From assembly GCA_022059125.1 (NCBI GenBank), contig JAEUWY010000001.1, positions 5,691,596-5,755,595 on the forward strand: a stretch of DNA of 64,000 nucleotides. Direction: 5' to 3'. The first letter of the stretch is position 1. Every line of letters starts with the position of its first letter. The position numbers and the translations under genes are program-made. Under the pieces are notes generated by a model. It worked only from the letters and a program-made list of their open reading frames with translations, was not told the origin of the DNA and searched no databases. The DNA comes from Corynespora cassiicola. Taxonomy: Eukaryota > Ascomycota > Dothideomycetes > Pleosporales > Corynesporascaceae. Below, piece by piece: positions 59,334 to 64,000 of this stretch.

Positions 59334-59733
59334 CTAACCTACACGGCCAACCCGACGGCTTCCTCCCCCAGTCAAGCTTAGTAGTAAATTTGTTCTTTCT
59401 AAACCTTCAAGGTCGCCAGCTGCGGCCTGCAAGTCTGCGCGGCATCTGAGACAACCCTCTGAGAGGTCATCACAGCACGCCTGGGGTTCACGCTTCTGGG
59501 CGAGGGCAAAATTAGCGCTAGACTTGAGAATTCGGTCAGCTGCTTGAATCCTGTGGCTTTTAGTATATTGCGATAGATTGCTTGATAAACAGAACGTACG
59601 GACTATCTACTACTCCGGATATGGCTCTAGAAACGTTGGAGGTAGCATCGCTAGTGAAACTATTGAGACTGAGAGGAGCAGCGCTAGTGAAAGAATTGAA
59701 AACTAAAATAGCAGCGACGATGGAAGCACGCAT
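59334..59733 (-). CDS. Small secreted Kex2-type cysteine-containing protein (effector candidate)
   Basis: Two exons on the minus strand, 59600-59733 and 59334-59550, encode 116 aa. The 49-nt intron has donor GTACGT, an ATACTAA-type branch site and acceptor CAG, and joins phase 2 exactly. Both exons are too short for ordinary ORF listing. Residues 1-19 are a clear signal peptide (MRASIVAAILVFNSFTSAA). A Ser/Thr/Asn-rich pro-region follows, ending in a Lys-Arg at about 66-67 (ALAQKR), a Kex2 site. The mature part of about 50 residues begins EPQACCDDLSEGCLRC, giving four closely spaced Cys in a CC...CxxC arrangement, then a helical Ala/Leu segment and a basic Gly/Arg tail. This is the usual build of fungal secreted effectors or processed peptides. 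No family is recognised. It sits in a small normal-composition island between RIP-mutated blocks, 4.3 kb from the telomere. Confidence 0.75.
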
Positions 59734-60493
59734 CTTTAAAGTGGGTTGTTGAAAAGACTGAAGTCTGAAGTCAAATGAAGTAAAAAGGCGTTTTGCCTAG
59801 AAAACGATAGAAAGAAGACGGATAAAAGCTAACCGAATTGAACTGTAGATGCCAAGAAATGTAGAAAATGTAAAAACTGTTGCTGATAGAATAAGTTAAA
59901 ATCGAGTTGAGGATTGTCTTCTTTATACGTTTTGAAGACATACGCTACAAGAGCTTAAAGTATACCTCTAAGTGCCAAGGTTCTACTACAGTTTTAGTTT
60001 CCTAGCTGTTAATCTACACGCATGAACATTTCTATATTCATTGTAGTTGTAGCCTGGGCAGGAGCATCATAAGAAAGATAGGCATTATCTTATAAGCCTG
60101 TGTTGCCTTGGCAGGGATGTTGCAAAAGGTTACAGATTTAGGCATAGACCACGTGCACAGATATATGCCCTCTTCGCAGGGGTATTGCAGAGTACTTATA
60201 AAACAAAAATCGATCGCTAATAAGAACTAGCTGGAAAATGTAATAGGCCAGGGTTAAGAGCGCAGGTAAGCTAAGTAGAATGTAACAAATCAATAACGCG
60301 TTCTACAAGCGAGCAGACTACTTTTCTCTTTCTTATTAACTGTGATTTCTTTATAATTAAAAATTAAACCACTATTTCATAAAAACTAAACTACTTTAGC
60401 TAACGTACCCGGCAGATACTGTGTTGGTGCGCTTGAAGTGCATCCAAACACAACCCCGTCCCAACTTTGCGTCTTCATAGTCTGACGCCGCGA
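59734..60493. promoter_or_regulatory. Upstream region of the secreted-protein gene
   Basis: Normal to moderately AT-rich DNA without a supported gene; should contain the promoter of the gene at 59733. No repeats recognised. Confidence 0.4.
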
Positions 60494-60655
60494 TGCCTGT
60501 GAAGCAGACTCTGAAAGTTATAGGACTACTGGATTCTAATTGCAAATCTTTGCATCAAAAGCTCGCTGAAATACAGGGTTGTTCTCGCTCAATATTCATG
60601 CGTCAATGCAGGGGTGAAACTGCATCGTATGAAGCCAAGACACTAAATCACGACT
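60494..60655 (+). pseudogene. Transposase N-terminal HTH remnant (Tc1/pogo type)
   Basis: A 53-codon frame from the ATG at 60494 reads MPVKQTLKVIGLLDSNCKSL then HQKLAEIQGCSRSIFMRQ, the shape of the N-terminal helix-turn-helix of Tc1/pogo-family transposases (a conserved pattern of LLDSG-S-R-IA---G-SRSTV). The frame ends after 53 codons and no DDE domain is found downstream. A short, damaged relic; recognition is by pattern only. Confidence 0.4.
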
Positions 60656-60962
60656 GATGCAGTGGCGCGACGAAGCCCATTTTGTACAGTACGGTAGAGA
60701 ACTTACAGAGCGATAACTTATGCCTGCAATGCACATAATCAGGAGTTTTGCAGCCCCAATCGCTGGGAGAGAAACTGGCAATAGCTGGGTTACACGCTTC
60801 CTTAATTGTGTCACAAATTTGGGAGTCTATTGCGTCCAGCTTTCGCACTGCCGATTTTTGTAGGCACAGTATTGTCTCCCTCGCCGAACATAGTGCAGCC
60901 TCGCAGTGCTGGTGTAAGTGGACTATTTCTGTGGTTTGAGTTGACAACGAGTATTTCGGCAA
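60648..60962 (-). CDS. Doubtful Cys-containing open frame
   Basis: A 104-codon minus-strand frame containing eight or more Cys (for example CEAALCSARETILCLQ, DSQICDTIKEAC, WGCKTPDYVHC). It starts with a non-ATG codon. A separate ATG frame just upstream (from about 61054) begins with a hydrophobic, signal-like run CLFFYLYLLF but is in another phase and no confident splice junction joins them. Could be an exon of a second secreted Cys-rich protein, or chance. Reported only as a candidate. Confidence 0.22.
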   Translation of the reverse strand: MPKYSLSTQTTEIVHLHQHCEAALCSARETILCLQKSAVRKLDAIDSQICDTIKEACNPAIASFSPSDWGCKTPDYVHCRHKLSLCKFSTVLYKMGFVAPLHQS

Positions 60963-61195
60963 TTGCTTTGGTATGTGTAGTCCTTTTCTCTCAGCTGTCC
61001 TGGGCCAGGACTAAACAGTAAATACAAGTAGAAAAATAAACAGTAACAATGCTGGTCAGACATCTAACAAAACAATAACTGGAGGTAATAAGAAGTAATT
61101 AGGTTATTAACGAACAAGCGAGCGATTCCCATACCACCCGCTTACTAGCTTACTAGCCCGCCAACCTGTGACCTACTAACAGCTATTATCGAGGT

Positions 61196-61280
61196 TACTA
61201 CGTCGGAGTAACGAGATTCTGACTAATTAAATTAATGCGCTAGGTAAAAAGTACGTCAGAGTAACAACGTCAGAGTAATT
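61196..61280. repeat. Three copies of ACGTCRGAGTAAY
   Basis: ACGTCGGAGTAAC, ACGTCAGAGTAAC and ACGTCAGAGTAAT occur within about 80 bp just before the AT-rich subtelomeric block. Short dispersed subtelomeric motif of unknown meaning. Confidence 0.5.
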
Positions 61281-61289
61281 AGCTTAAAT

Positions 61290-63940
61290 AAGTACTGCAC
61301 GCTATAAAAATTTACATAATTATAATTTTATATATAAATAGCTTAAGTTTTAAATTTTATAGTTATAGCTAATAAATTAAAAAAGTTATTTAATAGCAAA
61401 GTTTTACTAAAAGTAGTTTTAATTTTCTAAATTTCTATCTATACTTACGCTAATTCTACTTAGTAATTTTTATTTTAGCTTATACTATAAGCTAAAATAT
61501 TTTTTATTTTTTTTAATTAATTTTATTAATTAATTTTAAATTTTTTTTTTTATATTTTAGTTTATACAATAAGCTAAAATAAAAAAATAAATTTATTTCT
61601 TTTATATACTATTTAAGAATAAACTTTTAATTATACTATTTTTACTATATTTACTAAAATTTTATAACATTTTAGAAATAAAAAAAATAATAACTTAAAA
61701 AAAGTTATTTTATATTCTATAATTAGAAACTTATATTTTATACACTAACTTACTTATTATTTAATTTTTTTAACAAAATTTTTTAGTATCTTTTTATAAG
61801 TTTTATAAAAAATTTTAAAAACTTTTAATTTTTCTATTATATATATATTTTATTATTTTAATAGTATTTTATAGTAGTAAAAAACTAAAAACTTTTTATG
61901 CTATACTGTAATCGAATCAACTGGATTTTTTTATCTAACTAATTAGAGCTTACTGTTTTTTTTTTTTTTCTACTTTATACGCACAGCTTAGAGCGAGCTT
62001 AAAATATTATACTATATTATTTAAAAAAGCGCCTCTAATAATACGTAATTATTATTTATTTAAATAATAAATTAAGTACTATGTATCTGCTCTTCTAGTA
62101 AACTATTATTTTTATACTAATACTTACTATCTGTACGTATATACTATTCTATATAAAAATAGATTTTTTTAAGTTCTATTAGCTCTGCTAGATACTAATT
62201 TATTATAACTATAAATATTATATCTGTTTTATAGTTAATATTTTTACTATTTATTTTTATAAAAAAATATAAACTATTTTTAAACGTGCGTTTTTAAAAC
62301 AGTAAAAAAAAAACAGTTAATATTATTTAGCTATTTTATAAAGTATTTTTTAGCGCTATAAATTTAATATAAAATATTATTTTATATTTAACGCTAATAT
62401 TACTCGCTATATCTAGCCTATTACTACACTAAAATTTAAAATATTTTTATTATTTAAAAATTATAACAGATTTATTTTTTACTAAAAGTACTATATTTTA
62501 GTATTTTTAAAAGTACTGTGCTATATAAATAAAATAAAGTAATTATTATCGCGTTTTTTTTTAGAAGTATCTATATAAAAATAGAAATTTTATTTATACG
62601 TATATTTATTACTAACGTTTTTTTACTACTAGCGCGTAGTTTTTATATTTTAGAATTATTTTTTTATTAAGTAAAAATACTGTAATAGACTGTTTAGTTT
62701 TAGTTTTAAAAAAAAAATATAGAAAGCAGCTCTGTTTTAAAAAACGCTGTTATATAAATTAATTAATTTTAAACTAAATAGTAGTAAAAAAGTACTAAAA
62801 GCTAGGTTTAGTATTTTTTAGAGTACGTCTGTAGCTATAAAAGTAAATTTTTAACTAAAAGTTACGTAATAGTAATAGCTGTTTAGAAGTATACTGCTAC
62901 TAAAAGTTATTTTTTTTAAATATATATCTGTTTCTGCTACAGCTAAGCTAAAACTATATATTTTTATAAAAAGTATTAACTATTTAGTTAAACAAATTTA
63001 TTAGAGTTTTATGTTTGTGATTGCGGTTAGAGATACAGCAAAAAACCTAGCTAAAAATCAGATTCTACCCGGCTCTCTACTAGCTAGAAAAGCTGGCGAG
63101 ACTTACAGAATAGGTTAAAAAAAAAAAAAGAATAGAGAGGTATGCTAACTTAGTTTAGTAGGTAGAAAAAAGAGTAGGTTACGAAATAAAAACTTTAATT
63201 TAAATTAGCGCGTAATAAAAATTTTAATTAGAAATAATATAATACTAAGCGCGTAATAAAAATTTTAATTAGAAATAGCGTTAGCCTACGTTGTAAAACT
63301 ACTTATATTTATAATATTACTTTATATTTTTAGACAATCTAGTTACTATAATTATAATATCTAGAGTAAAAAATAGATAGGTGTAATTTAGTAAAGACTA
63401 TACTACGCACTTACTCTGGCTAGTAGATATATACTTTTTTTTTTTCTATTTTTTTTTCTTTTTCTTTTTTTTTTATAAAAAGATGTAAAGCGTAAAAAAA
63501 ACACATTTTTTTTTTTTTATTTATTATAACGCTGCTGCTTTTTATTATATAAAATATTTTTATATATAAAAAAGTAGACTGTTTCGCACGTGCGTTTCTA
63601 CTCTTTATATTTATTTCTATAATATAGCTTTTTAGCTACTAAAATATACTTAAATAACAGAACTATTAAAAATCTATCTATTATTATTATTATTTTTTTT
63701 TCTGTAAGTATATAGTACTATTTTTAGCGCCTTTTTAGCGCTACTATTTTATATCTAATACTTACTTTTTTTCTGCTTTTTTTTCTTATTATACTTTGTA
63801 TTATATTTAGTATTTAATTTTACGCGCTTCTGCACTTTCTTTTTTATTCTTTATATATATATTTTTTATTTTTATATATTTAATTTTTATTAGTAGTTAT
63901 AGTATACTTAAAGCTAAAAGCGGTTAAAATAAAAAGTTTT
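61290..63940. other. AT-rich, probably RIP-mutated subtelomeric block
   Basis: 2.65 kb of very AT-rich sequence rich in TA dinucleotides, without usable open frames, directly abutting the telomere. Its character matches the RIP-converted retrotransposon interior, so it is probably mutated repeat DNA, but no LTR or domain can be recognised. A direct repeat AGCGCGTAATAAAAATTT... of about 30 bp occurs at 63207 and again 41 bp later at 63248. Confidence 0.7.
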
Positions 63941-64000
63941 TTAGGGTTAGGGTTAGGGTTAGGGTTAGGGTTAGGGTTAGGGTTAGGGTTAGGGTTAGGG
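63941..64000 (+). repeat. Telomeric repeat array (TTAGGG)10
   Basis: Ten uninterrupted TTAGGG units to the last base of the window, with the G-rich strand running 5' to 3' toward the end, as expected for a right chromosome end. The array may continue beyond the window. Confidence 0.98.

Noticed and set aside
1..64000. CRISPR arrays, rRNA and tRNA genes
   Set aside because: Searched by eye for spaced repeats and for tRNA T-arm patterns; the only T-arm-like string (near 8762) lies within the SINE-like element without a cloverleaf. Not a computed scan, so a tRNA could be missed.

Overview
This is a chromosome end from a filamentous ascomycete (Pezizomycotina). Four things support that: ten perfect TTAGGG repeats at 63941-64000, protein genes split by 47-99 nt introns with fungal splice and branch sites, fungus-restricted families (the complex I 21.3 kDa subunit, the NACHT-ankyrin protein, iterative PKSs), and long AT-rich blocks with the footprint of repeat-induced point mutation (RIP). 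The class is uncertain; AT-isochore genomes are common in Dothideomycetes. Many genes are spliced, so exon coordinates given here were built by hand from splice sites and frame continuity.

Layout. 1-23.4 kb is mostly ordinary gene space: the 3' end of a cyanovirin-N-homology gene, a two-RRM mitochondrial-type protein, ribosomal protein eL33, a DUF7923-like protein, a cytochrome P450, two small hypothetical proteins, a complex I subunit, a RING-like protein, a secreted GH5 endoglucanase, an NmrA-like reductase and a single-pass membrane protein. 23.8-41.7 kb is a compact polyketide locus: a highly reducing PKS (minus) and a non-reducing PKS (plus) transcribed divergently from a 1.35 kb intergenic region, followed by a group A FAD monooxygenase. 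The HR-PKS has KS-AT-DH-(degenerate MT)-ER-KR-ACP and the NR-PKS has SAT-KS-AT-PT-ACP-ACP-TE. The expected logic is that the HR-PKS makes a reduced acyl chain, the SAT domain loads it on the NR-PKS, the chain is extended and released by the TE, and the monooxygenase hydroxylates it. The PT domain carries Arg where its catalytic His should be, so the product may not be a normal aldol-cyclised resorcylate.

42-50 kb is a decaying zone: a SINE-like insertion, a frameshifted pseudogene, a probable NLR relic, and one intact NACHT-ankyrin STAND protein. 50.1-57.3 kb is a complete but RIP-destroyed chromodomain Ty3/gypsy element with two 361-bp LTRs. 57.3-61.3 kb is an island of near-normal composition between AT blocks. 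It holds a 311-bp inverted-repeat element, a transposase remnant and, at 59334-59733, a two-exon gene for a 116-aa secreted Kex2-type cysteine-containing protein that resembles a fungal effector. 61.3-63.9 kb is AT-rich subtelomere running into the telomere.
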